Of a stretch of DNA of 64,000 bases, positions 11,348 through 20,801 are shown in pieces. The DNA comes from Prochlorococcus marinus XMU1408 (GTDB taxonomy: Bacteria > Cyanobacteriota > Cyanobacteriia > PCC-6307 > Cyanobiaceae), in assembly GCF_003208055.1 (NCBI RefSeq), contig NZ_QJUE01000001.1:1-64000 (forward strand), given 5' to 3'. A program made the translations under genes and the position numbers. The notes beneath the pieces are model-generated. The model was not told the DNA's origin. It searched no databases and saw only the letters and a program-made list of their open reading frames with translations. Position 1 is the stretch's first letter. Each line of letters starts with the position of its first letter.

Positions 11348-11367
11348 TTATCTTTAAATTTATAGTT

Positions 11368-11988
11368 ATGCAATTTAAATCAATTTCTAGAGAATTAGCT
11401 CTATTACTTTTAGGGCAAATTAAAAAAAATGATATTAATAAAATTAATATTGAAATATTATTAGGTAAAGCTATTGAATCCTTAACTCAACATTGGAGAG
11501 AGCAATTAGATTTTTGTGCTTCGAAATTAGAAAAAGCAAATCAGGATTTATTAGATAGTGAATTGCAAGATGATGCTGGTTTGCTAAATAAATCTCGTGA
11601 TTACTTGAAGACTTGTTTAATTGACTCAGAAAACATATTAAATAGTTTGTCTGACAGTATTGAACTGCCAAGACTTCTAGCACTAGGTGATCAAAAAGAA
11701 ATTCGAGAGCTAGCTCTTAAGCGAGTTCATTTGGTTATCGAAAAGCAAGATGAGATAGATAGTAATCTTGATTGCGTTATGGAGGGTTGGAGATTAAAAA
11801 GATTGCCTAGGATAGATAGAGATATTTTAAGATTAGCTTTAGTAGATTTGATTGACTTTAATACTCCTACTGCTGTTACCTGTAACGAGGCTGTGAATCT
11901 AGCTAATCGTTATAGTGATGAACAAGGAAGAAGAATGATTAATGGAGTTTTAAGGAAACTTCAAGATTCTGCTTTAAAATTAAATTAG
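11368..11988 (+). CDS. nusB: Transcription antitermination protein NusB
   Basis: RNA-binding protein that, with NusE, recognises boxA in rRNA leaders and promotes antitermination. At 206 residues it is longer than the usual ~140 because of a helical N-terminal half. The conserved NusB core is at the C-terminus: WRLKRLPRIDRDILRLA, then TAVTCNEAVNLANRYSD and INGVLRKL, the expected family signatures. It is 2 bases ahead of ftsY, and the two are probably translationally coupled. Confidence 0.93.
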   Translation: MQFKSISRELALLLLGQIKKNDINKINIEILLGKAIESLTQHWREQLDFCASKLEKANQDLLDSELQDDAGLLNKSRDYLKTCLIDSENILNSLSDSIELPRLLALGDQKEIRELALKRVHLVIEKQDEIDSNLDCVMEGWRLKRLPRIDRDILRLALVDLIDFNTPTAVTCNEAVNLANRYSDEQGRRMINGVLRKLQDSALKLN

Positions 11989-11990
11989 TA

Positions 11991-13280
11991 ATGAAAGACG
12001 ATCTTTTTAAGGATGAAAAAATTCCTTCAAATACAAATCAAAGTGATTTTTCTTCATCAGTTAATGATGATTCTTTAGATTGGGCTAAACAAGCTTATTT
12101 GCAATTAAAGCAAAAGCAAAAAGATGAAAAAGAAATACGAGAAAAAGAAATACTTAATAAAAAAAATATAGAAAATAATACTAAAGCAGATTTTAAATTA
12201 AATGATTCAGTTGAAAAAAAATTTCAAGTTAATAAAATCTCCAAAGAGGAAGATGAACCTTTACTAGGTGATTTTGATGAAACTTTTACTTGGTCAGCGG
12301 AGGTTTTAGCTGCACAGGGTAAAAAAATTGATCAATTTTCGTTAGATGATATTGATTGGCTAAGTAGATTAAAACAAGGATTAGAAAAAACTCGTAAGGG
12401 ATTTGTTACTGACTTATTAGATAAATTAGGTGATGATCCACTGACTCCTGAAGTTCTTGATGATTTAGAAACTCTATTATTGCGAGCGGATGCAGGGGTT
12501 TTAGCTACTGATCAAATTTTAGATTCATTAAGAACTAAGCTAAATGAGGAAGTCGTAGAAGCTTCTGAAGGTTTACGTTTTTTGAAAGACCAATTAGTCA
12601 ATATTTTAGAAAAACCTATAAAAGATAGTGGTGTTTCTTTACTTTCTCCAAAAAAGGGTGTTTTAAATATTTGGATGTTAGTAGGTGTTAATGGAGTTGG
12701 CAAAACAACTACTCTTGGTAAATTGGCAAGTGTTGCAAAAAGAAGTGGGTTTTCGGCAATGATTGCTGCTGCAGATACTTTTAGAGCTGCAGCAGTTCAA
12801 CAAGTAAAAGTATGGGGAGAGAGAACAGAAGTAGAAGTTATTGCAAATGAATCTAAGAATGCTGATCCAGCTGCAATAGTATTTGATGCTATTGGAGCAT
12901 GTGAGTCAAAAAGTATAGATTTATTATTAATAGATACTGCAGGAAGATTGCAGACAAAAAATAATTTAATGGAAGAACTAAAAAAAATTAGAAAAATTAT
13001 TAATAAACTTTCTCCAAAAGCTAATGTTGAATCTTTATTAGTACTTGACTCAAGTCAAGGGCAAAATGGACTTAGGCAGGCTCTTGCGTTTGCTGATTCA
13101 GCAGAATTAACAGGAGTAATACTTACAAAACTTGATGGATCTTCTAGAGGAGGAGTTGCTATGGCAGTTGCATCAGAAGCTAAGCTTCCAGTTAGGTTTG
13201 TTGGGGCTGGTGAGAAAATTAGAGACTTACGTCCATTTAATAGCTTTGAATTCGTAGAGGCACTTTTAGCTAATCGATGA
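11991..13280 (+). CDS. ftsY: Signal recognition particle receptor FtsY
   Basis: SRP receptor GTPase that docks ribosome-nascent-chain-SRP complexes at the membrane. The 429-residue protein has an acidic, Lys/Glu-rich A domain (residues 1-95), a helical N domain (about 120-210) and the G domain. G motifs are clear: GVNGVGKTTTLGKLA (P-loop), AADTFRAAAVQQ, DTAGRLQ, TKLDGSSRGG and GAGEKIRDLRPF. It follows nusB by 2 bases. Its partner SRP54 and the SRP RNA are not in the window. Confidence 0.97.
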   Translation: MKDDLFKDEKIPSNTNQSDFSSSVNDDSLDWAKQAYLQLKQKQKDEKEIREKEILNKKNIENNTKADFKLNDSVEKKFQVNKISKEEDEPLLGDFDETFTWSAEVLAAQGKKIDQFSLDDIDWLSRLKQGLEKTRKGFVTDLLDKLGDDPLTPEVLDDLETLLLRADAGVLATDQILDSLRTKLNEEVVEASEGLRFLKDQLVNILEKPIKDSGVSLLSPKKGVLNIWMLVGVNGVGKTTTLGKLASVAKRSGFSAMIAAADTFRAAAVQQVKVWGERTEVEVIANESKNADPAAIVFDAIGACESKSIDLLLIDTAGRLQTKNNLMEELKKIRKIINKLSPKANVESLLVLDSSQGQNGLRQALAFADSAELTGVILTKLDGSSRGGVAMAVASEAKLPVRFVGAGEKIRDLRPFNSFEFVEALLANR

Positions 13281-13336
13281 TATTAAAGAAATTTTTTGTA
13301 AATGTTGCTAAATTTTAATTTCTTTATTGCTGGAGA

Positions 13337-14740
13337 ATGGTGAATAAAAATTCTCCAATTTCACAACAAAAATATCACCAAACAACAAAATTGTTATCCA
13401 GTGCTGCGTCAAAATCTTTAACAGAACTAATTGAAAGTCTTTCTCAAGAGCAAATTGCTAATCAAGATTTATTGCTTTCTTTAAGCTTTGCCTTGCGAAG
13501 TTTTACGAATTTACAGCGTTTTCTCGAACTGATTCCACTTTTTGTTACTCAATTAGTTGGTATTAAAGGATCATTGTTAATTCCTTTTCAAGATAATGGC
13601 AGTCTTTGGCGAGAACAATTACAAATAGTTCCTCTCGATGAAAATCAAGAAATAATTAGGCAATTATTTCTTTTAGAAGATGGGCTGAAAGCTGGTTTTG
13701 GGATGCAAGAAAGTAATATTTTAATGCTAGATCGATTAGTCCAGAGGCATTTGGACTCTTTTAACATAATGGCAACTTCTGTAGTTTCTCGAGGAAGACA
13801 AAGAGGGAGACTCTATGCATTTGATAAAAAAGAAGTTGAATTCGGAAGTAATATTCATCGCAAACATATTCAGTTAGTTGCTGACATCACTGGAGTAGCC
13901 ATTGAAAATGATGCCATATTTCAAGTGATAAGGAATCATGAGAAAGTTGATAGACAAATAAGTATTGGTGCTGAAATTCAATCACAATTATTACCTGATC
14001 AATGTCCAACAATTGAGGGTGTAGAATTAGCTGCTTGTTGTAGGCCTGCTTTTCAAGTCGGTGGAGATTACTACGATTTTATGCCGACTCGGCCAGATCT
14101 AACGGATTTAGCAAAATCTTCAGGTCGTTGGGCCTTCGTAATTGGCGATGTTATGGGTAAAGGTGTTCCTGCTGGATTATTGATGACAATGTTGCGTGGG
14201 ATGCTCAGAGCCGAAGTTTTAAGTGGATTACCTCCTGATTGTATTTTGCATGATTTGAATCAATTAGCGCTTGAAGATTTGACGCAGTCACATAGATTTG
14301 TTACTTTATTTTATTCCGATTTTGATGCAAGATCAAGAAAATTACGTTTTGCTAATGCAGCACATAATCCCCCGTTACTTTGGAGTGCCAAGTCAAAATC
14401 AATAATTAGATTAGATACTCCTGGTTTATTAATTGGACTGCAACCTGAAGCTGAATATGGATGTGGAGAGATCACGCTTCAGCCTGGAGATGTCCTTCTT
14501 TACTACACTGACGGAGTCACTGAAGCACCTGGTATATCTGGTGAACGTTTTGACGAAAATCGGTTAATAACTTTTTTAGATAGATTTGCGAGGCAAGGTT
14601 TAGGAGCTAAAGAAATATTAAATAAAATTTTTGAAAGATTAGATAGCTTTGTTGGTTTAGGTGATAATCATCTTGAAGACGACGCTTCAATGGTTGTTTT
14701 AAAAGTCAATGAAGAATTATCGCTTCCTGAATTAACTTAG
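13337..14740 (+). CDS. RsbU/SpoIIE-type PP2C protein phosphatase
   Basis: A 467-residue serine/threonine phosphatase. The N-terminal half (residues about 50-200) resembles a GAF-like sensory domain; the C-terminal half is a SpoIIE/PP2C catalytic domain. Metal-binding acidic motifs are present: [35 protein letters not shown] and [10 protein letters not shown]. In other bacteria such enzymes dephosphorylate anti-sigma-factor antagonists and so control partner-switching sigma-factor pathways. No anti-sigma or antagonist gene is adjacent, so the substrate is unknown. It begins 56 bases after ftsY and precedes argH by 49 bases. Probably cytoplasmic, since no membrane segment is evident. Confidence 0.9.
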   Translation: MVNKNSPISQQKYHQTTKLLSSAASKSLTELIESLSQEQIANQDLLLSLSFALRSFTNLQRFLELIPLFVTQLVGIKGSLLIPFQDNGSLWREQLQIVPLDENQEIIRQLFLLEDGLKAGFGMQESNILMLDRLVQRHLDSFNIMATSVVSRGRQRGRLYAFDKKEVEFGSNIHRKHIQLVADITGVAIENDAIFQVIRNHEKVDRQISIGAEIQSQLLPDQCPTIEGVELAACCRPAFQVGGDYYDFMPTRPDLTDLAKSSGRWAFVIGDVMGKGVPAGLLMTMLRGMLRAEVLSGLPPDCILHDLNQLALEDLTQSHRFVTLFYSDFDARSRKLRFANAAHNPPLLWSAKSKSIIRLDTPGLLIGLQPEAEYGCGEITLQPGDVLLYYTDGVTEAPGISGERFDENRLITFLDRFARQGLGAKEILNKIFERLDSFVGLGDNHLEDDASMVVLKVNEELSLPELT

Positions 14741-14789
14741 TAAATTCACTGACAATTTCGAATACTCTTGCTTTATTTGTATTAGTAAT

Positions 14790-16181
14790 TTGGAAAATCC
14801 ATTGAGTAAAACGTGGAGCGATAGATTTGATAAAGGATTAAATCCTTTTATAGAAAAATTTAATGCTTCAATTGAGTTTGATATTTGTCTATTAGAAGAA
14901 GATTTGGATGGTTCAATTGCGCATGCTCGTATGTTGGGAATTCAGGGAATAATTACTAAAGAAGAAGCTATTGCAATAGAAAACGGTCTTCAACATATCA
15001 GGAAAGAAGCATGTGATGGATTATTTCAGCCTGATATTTCAGATGAAGATATTCATTTTGCAGTAGAAAAAAAATTAATAGATTTAATCGGTCCGATTGG
15101 AAAAAAACTGCATACGGGTCGTAGCCGTAATGATCAAGTTGGAACAGATCTCAGATTATGGCTAAGAAAGCGTATTGATGAAATTGATAAGGATTTAGAA
15201 CGTTTTCAACTATCTCTTTTTTTATTAGCAGAGGAAAATCTACATACTCTTATTCCTGGTTATACGCATTTACAACGTGCTCAACCTTTGTCTTTAGCAC
15301 ATCACTTATTGGCATATGTTGAGATGGCGCAAAGAGATAGAAATAGATTAAAAGATGTAAGAAAACGAGTTAATATTTCTCCATTAGGAGCTGCTGCTTT
15401 AGCAGGAACCTCTATTTCTATTAATAGAAAAATTACTGCTTCTGAATTGAAATTTGAAGATATTTATTCTAATAGCTTAGACGCTGTAAGCGATAGAGAT
15501 TTTGTCGTAGAATTTTTGGGAGCCTCATCATTAATAATGGCTCATTTAAGTAGATTATCTGAAGAAGTTATTTTATGGGCATCTGAAGAATTTGCATTTA
15601 TCAAATTAACAGATAGATGTGCTACTGGAAGTAGCCTTATGCCTCAAAAAAAGAACCCAGATGTTCCAGAGTTAGTCAGAGGTAAGTCAGGGAGAGTATT
15701 TGGACATTTACAAGCAATGCTTACCATGATTAAGGGATTACCTTTGGCTTACAATAAGGATTTCCAAGAAGATAAAGAAGCAATTTTTGATAGTGTTAAA
15801 ACAATTAGGAATTCATTAATTGCAATATCAATTTTATTTGAAGAAGGTTTGATTTTTAGAAAAGACAGACTTAATAAAGCCGTTTCATCTGATTTTTCAA
15901 ATGCTACCGATGTTGCTGATTATTTAGTTTCTAAGAACATACCATTTCGGGAAGCTTATCAATTAGTTGGGAGAATCGTTAAGACCTCTTTGGAAGAAGG
16001 AATCTTACTAAAAGATATTCCTTTTGAGAAATGGAAAAAATTTCATAAATATTTTGAAGAAGATATATATGAAAAGCTTTTGCCTTCAAGTGTGGTTGAG
16101 TCGCGTTTGAGTGTTGGTGGAACTGGATTTGAGAGAGTTCAGGAAGAGCTTCTTCTTTGGCGCGAAAAATTATTTAAGTAA
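14790..16181 (+). CDS. argH: Argininosuccinate lyase
   Basis: Last step of arginine biosynthesis: argininosuccinate to arginine plus fumarate. The 463 residues match the family length. Diagnostic motifs are [16 protein letters not shown], the catalytic-His region [11 protein letters not shown], and the fumarase/aspartase signature [12 protein letters not shown]. The reading begins with TTG at 14,790; a second in-frame TTG at 14,802, giving a start like [11 protein letters not shown], is equally plausible. Arginine made here could feed arginine decarboxylase at 44,750, and argJ of the same pathway is at 39,518. Confidence 0.96.
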   Translation: MENPLSKTWSDRFDKGLNPFIEKFNASIEFDICLLEEDLDGSIAHARMLGIQGIITKEEAIAIENGLQHIRKEACDGLFQPDISDEDIHFAVEKKLIDLIGPIGKKLHTGRSRNDQVGTDLRLWLRKRIDEIDKDLERFQLSLFLLAEENLHTLIPGYTHLQRAQPLSLAHHLLAYVEMAQRDRNRLKDVRKRVNISPLGAAALAGTSISINRKITASELKFEDIYSNSLDAVSDRDFVVEFLGASSLIMAHLSRLSEEVILWASEEFAFIKLTDRCATGSSLMPQKKNPDVPELVRGKSGRVFGHLQAMLTMIKGLPLAYNKDFQEDKEAIFDSVKTIRNSLIAISILFEEGLIFRKDRLNKAVSSDFSNATDVADYLVSKNIPFREAYQLVGRIVKTSLEEGILLKDIPFEKWKKFHKYFEEDIYEKLLPSSVVESRLSVGGTGFERVQEELLLWREKLFK

Positions 16182-16259
16182 AATAATTGTTTTCAATCTA
16201 TTTGAGGGCTTTCGGTATTAAAGTGTTTGATGATGGCTCATTTTAGAGTTATTAAATTT

Positions 16260-16273
16260 GGCTATTCATAGCC
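16260..16273 (+). promoter_or_regulatory. Leader hairpin upstream of RNA-binding protein gene
   Basis: Short perfect inverted repeat GGCTAT/ATAGCC with a 2-base spacer, 36 bases before the GTG start of the RRM gene. Many cyanobacterial rbp genes have long regulated leaders, so an RNA element is possible. The tight loop makes a DNA dyad (operator) just as likely. Weak evidence. Confidence 0.25.
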
Positions 16274-16309
16274 CAATTAGTTACATTTTATTTTCAGTCC
16301 AATTTTCAA

Positions 16310-16927
16310 GTGAGTATTTTTGTCGGCAACTTACCCTTCCGCGCTGAGCAGGAAGATGTCATTGAATTGTTTTCTCCCTTTGGGGAGGTGGCAAATTGTT
16401 CTTTACCTTTAGAACGAGATACAGGACGCAAAAGAGGTTTTGCTTTTGTTGAGATGGCTGATGAAGCAGTTGAAGCTTCAGCAATTGAATCTCTACAAGG
16501 TGCTGAGCTTATGGGTCGCCCTTTAAGAATAAACAAAGCTGAACCTCGAGGCAGTGCTCCTAGAAGAGGCGGTGGCGGTTATGGCGGTGGCGGCCAAGGC
16601 GGTGGCTACGGCGGCGGTGGTTATGGCGGTGGCGGCCAAGGCGGTGGCTACGGCGGTGGCGGTTATGGCGGTGGCGGCCAAGGCGGTGGCTACGGCGGTG
16701 GCGGTTATGGCGGTGGCGGCCAAGGCGGTGGCTACGGCGGTGGTGGCCAAGTTGATCAATCAGCTCAAGACAGACCTTCTGGCGCTAAAGGTTGGGAAGA
16801 TCGTAGTCATGGCAATGCTTCACAGGATGCTAATGGCTTTGATCAAGGTCGCAGTAGAAGAAGAAGAGGTGCTTCGCCTGAAGGAGGAGATGATTCTTCC
16901 GTAGATTATGGTGGCGCAGAAAGTTAA
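16310..16927 (+). CDS. Glycine-rich RRM RNA-binding protein
   Basis: Cyanobacterial Rbp-type protein, 205 residues. A single RRM fills residues 1-80: RNP2 is IFVGNL (3-8) and RNP1 is RGFAFVEM (42-49). Residues 87-147 form a pure Gly/Tyr/Gln tail made of four copies of a 14-residue unit, followed by an RG- and acid-rich end. Relatives are cold-induced or light-regulated in other cyanobacteria and influence mRNA fate or localisation. The start is GTG. The gene is monocistronic, ending in a strong hairpin-T terminator that lies inside the opposing dus gene. The Gly tail is strikingly GC-rich for this genome because every codon is GGN. Confidence 0.94.
   Translation: MSIFVGNLPFRAEQEDVIELFSPFGEVANCSLPLERDTGRKRGFAFVEMADEAVEASAIESLQGAELMGRPLRINKAEPRGSAPRRGGGGYGGGGQGGGYGGGGYGGGGQGGGYGGGGYGGGGQGGGYGGGGYGGGGQGGGYGGGGQVDQSAQDRPSGAKGWEDRSHGNASQDANGFDQGRSRRRRGASPEGGDDSSVDYGGAES
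16568..16750 (+). repeat. 42-bp tandem repeat encoding Gly-rich tail
   Basis: Four copies of a 42-base unit at 16,568-16,735, plus a partial fifth copy, encoding the 14-residue unit GGGGYGGGGQGGGY. The copies differ only by a few synonymous changes. The local GC content is far above the surroundings. Such arrays change copy number by slippage or recombination, so length variation between strains is expected. Confidence 0.95.
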
Positions 16928-16946
16928 AAGTTTTTGCTACTTATTT

Positions 16947-17954
16947 CTATAGCCCTGCATCTTCAAGTTGTAGGGCTATTTTTTTTAAAACTGAAATATC
17001 TGCTTTACTATTTTGACATTTTTCGCTTAATTCTTGTCTTAACATTTTTGCATTGGGTATGTTTTCTATTAGATTTAAAATGTGTTTAGCCATATTCCAA
17101 AGTCTTCCATCATTCTCTAGATGTTTTTGAGTAAAAGGAATAATTTTTTTAATTATTTTTGACCTCGTAAGATACTCCTCTTTTTCTCCATAAATTTTTG
17201 AATCTATTTCTTTCCAAATGTATGGATGAGAATATGCAGCTCGACCAACCATCGCACCATCAAATGTTTGTAAAGCTCTTAGACATTCATTTATTGTATT
17301 AATACCTCCATTAAGTTCGATTATTAATTCAGGTCTTTTGTTTTTTAATTTTTGAACTCTTTCGTATTGAAGAGGTGGAATTGTACGATTCTCTTTAGGA
17401 TTTAATCCATTGAGCCAAGCTTTTCTTGCGTGAACTATAAATCTGTCTGCTCCTGCAATTGAGCAAATATCTACAAATTTGATTAGGTAATCATCACTGT
17501 CAAGATTATCAATACCTAACCTATGTTTTACAGTGATTGGGATATTGCATGATTTTTTCATTCTTTCAATACAATTAGCCACTATTTTTGGCTTTCCCAT
17601 CAGGCAAGCGCCAAAGTTGCCTGATTTTACTTTTGGACTTGGGCATCCAATATTCAAATTAATTTCGTCATAACCCCAATCTTCTGCCATTTCTGCCGCT
17701 TCAGCTAAAAGAATTGGATTGTCTCCTGCAAGTTGTATTGAAATAGGGTGTTCAATTTCATCAAAATCTAATAACTTCTTTCTATTTTTGCTGTAATGAA
17801 GAGCTTGAGCGACAATCATTTCTGTATATAAAAGTGATCGTTCTGTTATTTGCCGCATTAGGACACGAAAGTGCCTATCTGTGCAATCCATCATTGGAGC
17901 AATACTTATTCGATAGCTAGCTAATTCATTCGTTGTAGAAGATTTGGAAATCAT
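16947..17954 (-). CDS. dusA: tRNA-dihydrouridine synthase
   Basis: FMN enzyme that reduces uridines in tRNA D-loops. The 335 residues begin a TIM barrel with APMMDCTDRHFR, the flavin-site motif of Dus proteins. The catalytic cysteine motif NIGCPSPKVKSGNFGACLMG is intact, followed by TVKHRLGID and ELNGGI. The length and the CPSPKV form favour the DusA group. The gene is divergent from msrB (69-base gap) and convergent with the RRM gene, whose terminator falls within its final codons, so its last residues (QLEDAGL) are constrained by that hairpin. Confidence 0.93.
   Translation of the reverse strand: MISKSSTTNELASYRISIAPMMDCTDRHFRVLMRQITERSLLYTEMIVAQALHYSKNRKKLLDFDEIEHPISIQLAGDNPILLAEAAEMAEDWGYDEINLNIGCPSPKVKSGNFGACLMGKPKIVANCIERMKKSCNIPITVKHRLGIDNLDSDDYLIKFVDICSIAGADRFIVHARKAWLNGLNPKENRTIPPLQYERVQKLKNKRPELIIELNGGINTINECLRALQTFDGAMVGRAAYSHPYIWKEIDSKIYGEKEEYLTRSKIIKKIIPFTQKHLENDGRLWNMAKHILNLIENIPNAKMLRQELSEKCQNSKADISVLKKIALQLEDAGL
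16949..16986 (+). terminator. Rho-independent terminator of the RRM gene
   Basis: An 11-bp stem (ATAGCCCTGCA at 16,949-16,959 pairing with TGTAGGGCTAT at 16,969-16,979, one G-T pair) is followed by a run of T to 16,986. It lies 22 bases after the RRM stop and overlaps the last codons and stop of the convergent dus gene. Confidence 0.9.
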
Positions 17955-18023
17955 TTTCTATAATTTAATTTTTCACCTTTTAAGGAGTAATTTTATTAAT
18001 ATTTACCGAACTGAAAAATTTCT

Positions 18024-18509
18024 TTGAACCGTAGATTTTTAATGATTGGATTTTTGAATACTCTTTTGGGTTTTATTATCAAACCTAAAAGTGCTTTTGC
18101 TTCATCTAAACCTATGAATAACTATAAAACTTTAACTGATTCAGATTGGGAAAAGCGCTTATCCAAAGAGGCATATTATGTTTTGCGGAAAGAAGGAACA
18201 GAAAGGCCGTTTTCAAGTCCATTGAACGATGAAAAAAGGAAAGGAATTTTTCGTTGTGCTGGATGTGGACTTGCTTTATTCTCTTCAAAAACAAAATTTG
18301 ATAGTGGAACAGGTTGGCCAAGCTTTTTCGATCATTTACCTGATGCAATCGAAACAAAAACAGATTTTAAATTAATTGTTCCACGAACTGAATACCATTG
18401 TCGAAGTTGTGGTGGGCATCAGGGGCATGTTTTTAATGATGGTCCAAGGCCAACTGGTAAAAGGTATTGCAATAATGGGGTCGCTATTGTATTTGAGGTT
18501 GATTCTTAA
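18024..18509 (+). CDS. msrB: Peptide-methionine (R)-S-oxide reductase, probably exported
   Basis: Repairs methionine-R-sulfoxide in proteins. Zinc-binding CxxC pairs are seen as CAGCGLALF and CRSCGGH, and the catalytic cysteine is in RYCNNGVAIVFE near the C-terminus; GTGWPSFFDHL is the family signature. Of 161 residues, about 34 at the N-terminus form a signal-like segment with NRRFLMIG followed by a hydrophobic stretch and AFASS, resembling a Tat or lipoprotein-free Sec signal. The twin-arginine part depends on the TTG start at 18,024; an internal Met at residue 7 would remove it. Export to the lumen or periplasm is inference. Confidence 0.92.
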   Translation: MNRRFLMIGFLNTLLGFIIKPKSAFASSKPMNNYKTLTDSDWEKRLSKEAYYVLRKEGTERPFSSPLNDEKRKGIFRCAGCGLALFSSKTKFDSGTGWPSFFDHLPDAIETKTDFKLIVPRTEYHCRSCGGHQGHVFNDGPRPTGKRYCNNGVAIVFEVDS

Positions 18510-18601
18510 ATTATTACCCAACTAATTGATAGGTGTGGGCTTCCGTAGCTTGTATAAAAAACTCTTTGCTATCAACATGTATTAATAGCCAATCAAATTA
18601 T

Positions 18602-19381
18602 ATGAATTCAGACGTTCCTTCATCAGAACAGGAATTACCTCAGGATGGTTCATCAGAAAATGATTCCGATGAAAATTCTGTAAGTTCTGAAACAACTAGT
18701 GAATCATCCAATAAAGTTGAACTACCTAACAGTTCTCAAGTTGAACCTCAATTGAATAATGATTCTATAGATTCAGCTAATGATCAATCTTCAACAGCAT
18801 CTGATCAAAAAATAAAAGTTCCAGATACTGAAGCGAGATTACAGCAATTAGAAAAAGAGTATGAGACTCTCAATGGTCAGTATATGAGGATAGCTGCTGA
18901 TTTTGATAATTTCCGAAAGCGTCAGACAAGGGATCAGGATGATTTAAAAATCCAACTTACTTGTAGCACGCTAAGCGAAATTCTCCCTGTTGTTGATAAT
19001 TTCGAAAGAGCTAGACAACAATTAAATCCTGAGGGTGAAGAAGCTCAAGCATTGCATCGAAGCTATCAAGGACTTTATAAACAATTGGTTGAGGTTCTAA
19101 AGCAATTAGGTGTTGCTCCAATGCGTGTAGTTGATCAAACTTTTGATCCCTCATTGCATGAAGCTGTGATGAGAGAGCCAAGTGAGGAAAAAGCAGAAGA
19201 TATTGTCCTAGAAGAATTACAAAGGGGTTATCACTTGAATGGACGTGTTTTGAGGCATGCTTTAGTCAAAGTTTCTATGGGACCAGGACCGAAAGCTGCT
19301 AATGAAGAGATTTCTGATCAGAGTTCTTCTAATCAAGAACAAAATGAACCTTCGGAGAATTTAATTAACGATGAGAATTAA
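18602..19381 (+). CDS. grpE: GrpE, nucleotide exchange factor for DnaK
   Basis: Co-chaperone that releases ADP from DnaK. I start it at ATG 18,602 ([13 protein letters not shown]), giving 259 residues; an upstream GTG at 18,533 would add a 23-residue Cys-rich tail that looks like non-coding leader. Residues 1-75 are acidic and Ser/Asn-rich, then a long coiled coil begins. The core contains [33 protein letters not shown] and the C-terminal wing [17 protein letters not shown]. It is followed 44 bases later by dnaJ, a classical chaperone pair; dnaK itself is not in the window. Confidence 0.95.
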   Translation: MNSDVPSSEQELPQDGSSENDSDENSVSSETTSESSNKVELPNSSQVEPQLNNDSIDSANDQSSTASDQKIKVPDTEARLQQLEKEYETLNGQYMRIAADFDNFRKRQTRDQDDLKIQLTCSTLSEILPVVDNFERARQQLNPEGEEAQALHRSYQGLYKQLVEVLKQLGVAPMRVVDQTFDPSLHEAVMREPSEEKAEDIVLEELQRGYHLNGRVLRHALVKVSMGPGPKAANEEISDQSSSNQEQNEPSENLINDEN

Positions 19382-19425
19382 ATATTTGGTGATCGAAATG
19401 GAATTGAATTTGTTTAAATAGACAA

Positions 19426-20562
19426 ATGGCTGATTTTTACGAACTTTTGGGCGTCAGTAGAGATGCTGATTCTGACACTTTAAAAAGAGCTTATAGGCAG
19501 CAAGCTCGAAAATATCATCCTGATGTTAATAAGGAAGCAGGAGCTGAAGAAAAGTTTAAAGAAATAGGTAAGGCATATGAAGTTTTAAGTGATTCTCAAA
19601 AGCGAGCTCGTTATGACCAATTTGGAGAAGCCGGATTAGGTGGAGCAGCTGGTATGCCAGATATGGGAGATATGGGCGGCTTCGCAGATTTATTTGAGAC
19701 CTTTTTTAATGGATTTGGTGGCTCTGGTTCGCCAGGAGGTGGTGGACGCCCTCAAAGACGTGGACCTCAGCAAGGAGATGATTTACGTTACGATCTCACA
19801 ATTGATTTTGATAAAGCTATATTTGGACAAGAAAAAGAAATCAAAGTTCCTCATCTAGAAACTTGTGATGTTTGCAGAGGAACTGGAGCTAAGCAAGGTA
19901 CTGGACCAGTGACTTGTCCCACATGTAGTGGGGCTGGTCAAGTAAGAAGAGCTACTCGTACTCCTTTTGGAAGCTTTACCCAAGTAGCTGAATGTCCAAC
20001 TTGTGGTGGAACTGGACAAATAATTAAGGATCCTTGTAATTCTTGTGGTGGGAAAGGTGTTAAACAAGTAAGAAAACAGTTAAGAATTAATATCCCTGCT
20101 GGAGTTGATAGTGGAACCCGCTTAAGAGTTTCTGGAGAGGGTAACGCTGGATTGAAAGGAGGTCCATCTGGGGATTTATATGTATTTTTAAAAGTTAAAA
20201 ACCATCCAAACCTTAAAAGAGATGGATTGACTATTTTATCTGAAGTAAATATAAGTTATCTTCAGGCGATTTTAGGTGATACGATTGAAATAGAAACAGT
20301 AGATGGTCCTACTAAGTTACAAATTCCAGTAGGAACACAACCTAATTCTATTTTAAATTTAGAAAACAAAGGTGTACCAAAACTTGGTAATCCCGTCGCG
20401 AGAGGTAATCATCAAGTTTCTGTAAAGATTAAATTACCTACAAAACTGTCAGACTCTGAAAGAAATTTATTAGAAGAATTAGCAGGACATTATTCTGCAC
20501 GTGGACCTCAACATCATTATCATAAAAGTGGGTTATTTGGTAAGTTATTTGGAAAAAATTAG
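19426..20562 (+). CDS. dnaJ: Chaperone DnaJ (type I Hsp40)
   Basis: Delivers substrates to DnaK and stimulates its ATPase. The J domain is residues 1-68 with HPD in [11 protein letters not shown] Gly/Phe linker follows (about 70-115), then four zinc-binding CxxCxGxG repeats: [24 protein letters not shown] and CNSCGGKG. The C-terminal substrate-binding domains end at residue 378. This is a full type I DnaJ. Its stop overlaps the GTG start of the TusA-like gene by one base, so these genes are probably coupled in one operon with grpE. Confidence 0.97.
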   Translation: MADFYELLGVSRDADSDTLKRAYRQQARKYHPDVNKEAGAEEKFKEIGKAYEVLSDSQKRARYDQFGEAGLGGAAGMPDMGDMGGFADLFETFFNGFGGSGSPGGGGRPQRRGPQQGDDLRYDLTIDFDKAIFGQEKEIKVPHLETCDVCRGTGAKQGTGPVTCPTCSGAGQVRRATRTPFGSFTQVAECPTCGGTGQIIKDPCNSCGGKGVKQVRKQLRINIPAGVDSGTRLRVSGEGNAGLKGGPSGDLYVFLKVKNHPNLKRDGLTILSEVNISYLQAILGDTIEIETVDGPTKLQIPVGTQPNSILNLENKGVPKLGNPVARGNHQVSVKIKLPTKLSDSERNLLEELAGHYSARGPQHHYHKSGLFGKLFGKN

Positions 20563-20801
20563 TGAAAAAAAAAATAATAATTGATCATTATTTAGATTTA
20601 CGTGGTCTTGTTTGTCCAATCAATTTTGTCAAATGCTGTTTAGCTTTAGAAACTTTATCTTTAAACCAAGTTTTAAAAGTGGATTTGGATTTAGGCGAAG
20701 CTGAAATAAGTGTTATTGAGGGCTTGAAAGAGAAAGGTTATAAAGTTGATATTCTAAAAAAGGATTCACAGATGGTTTCTTTAATGATAACTAGTGAATA
20801 A
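20562..20801 (+). CDS. TusA-family (SirA-like) small protein
   Basis: A 79-residue protein of the TusA/YeeD/SirA fold. It has the family N-terminus DLRGLVCPINFVKCCLALE. In TusA the cysteine of a CPxP motif carries persulfide sulfur for tRNA thiolation or cofactor synthesis; here the motif reads CPIN, with the second proline replaced, while the cysteine is kept. A second Cys pair (KCC) lies 7 residues on. The GTG start overlaps the dnaJ stop, and its 3' end overlaps the rsgA start by 8 bases. Sulfur transfer is therefore plausible but not certain. Confidence 0.85.
   Translation: MKKKIIIDHYLDLRGLVCPINFVKCCLALETLSLNQVLKVDLDLGEAEISVIEGLKEKGYKVDILKKDSQMVSLMITSE

Noticed and set aside
16523-16904. 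Ala/Val/Thr-rich reading frames across the Gly-rich repeat on both strands
   Set aside because: They are simply other frames of the 42-bp repeat; the RRM frame explains the region.
18533-18601. GTG-started extension of GrpE
   Set aside because: The extra 23 residues are unlike any GrpE N-terminus, and the ATG at 18,602 gives a normal acidic start.
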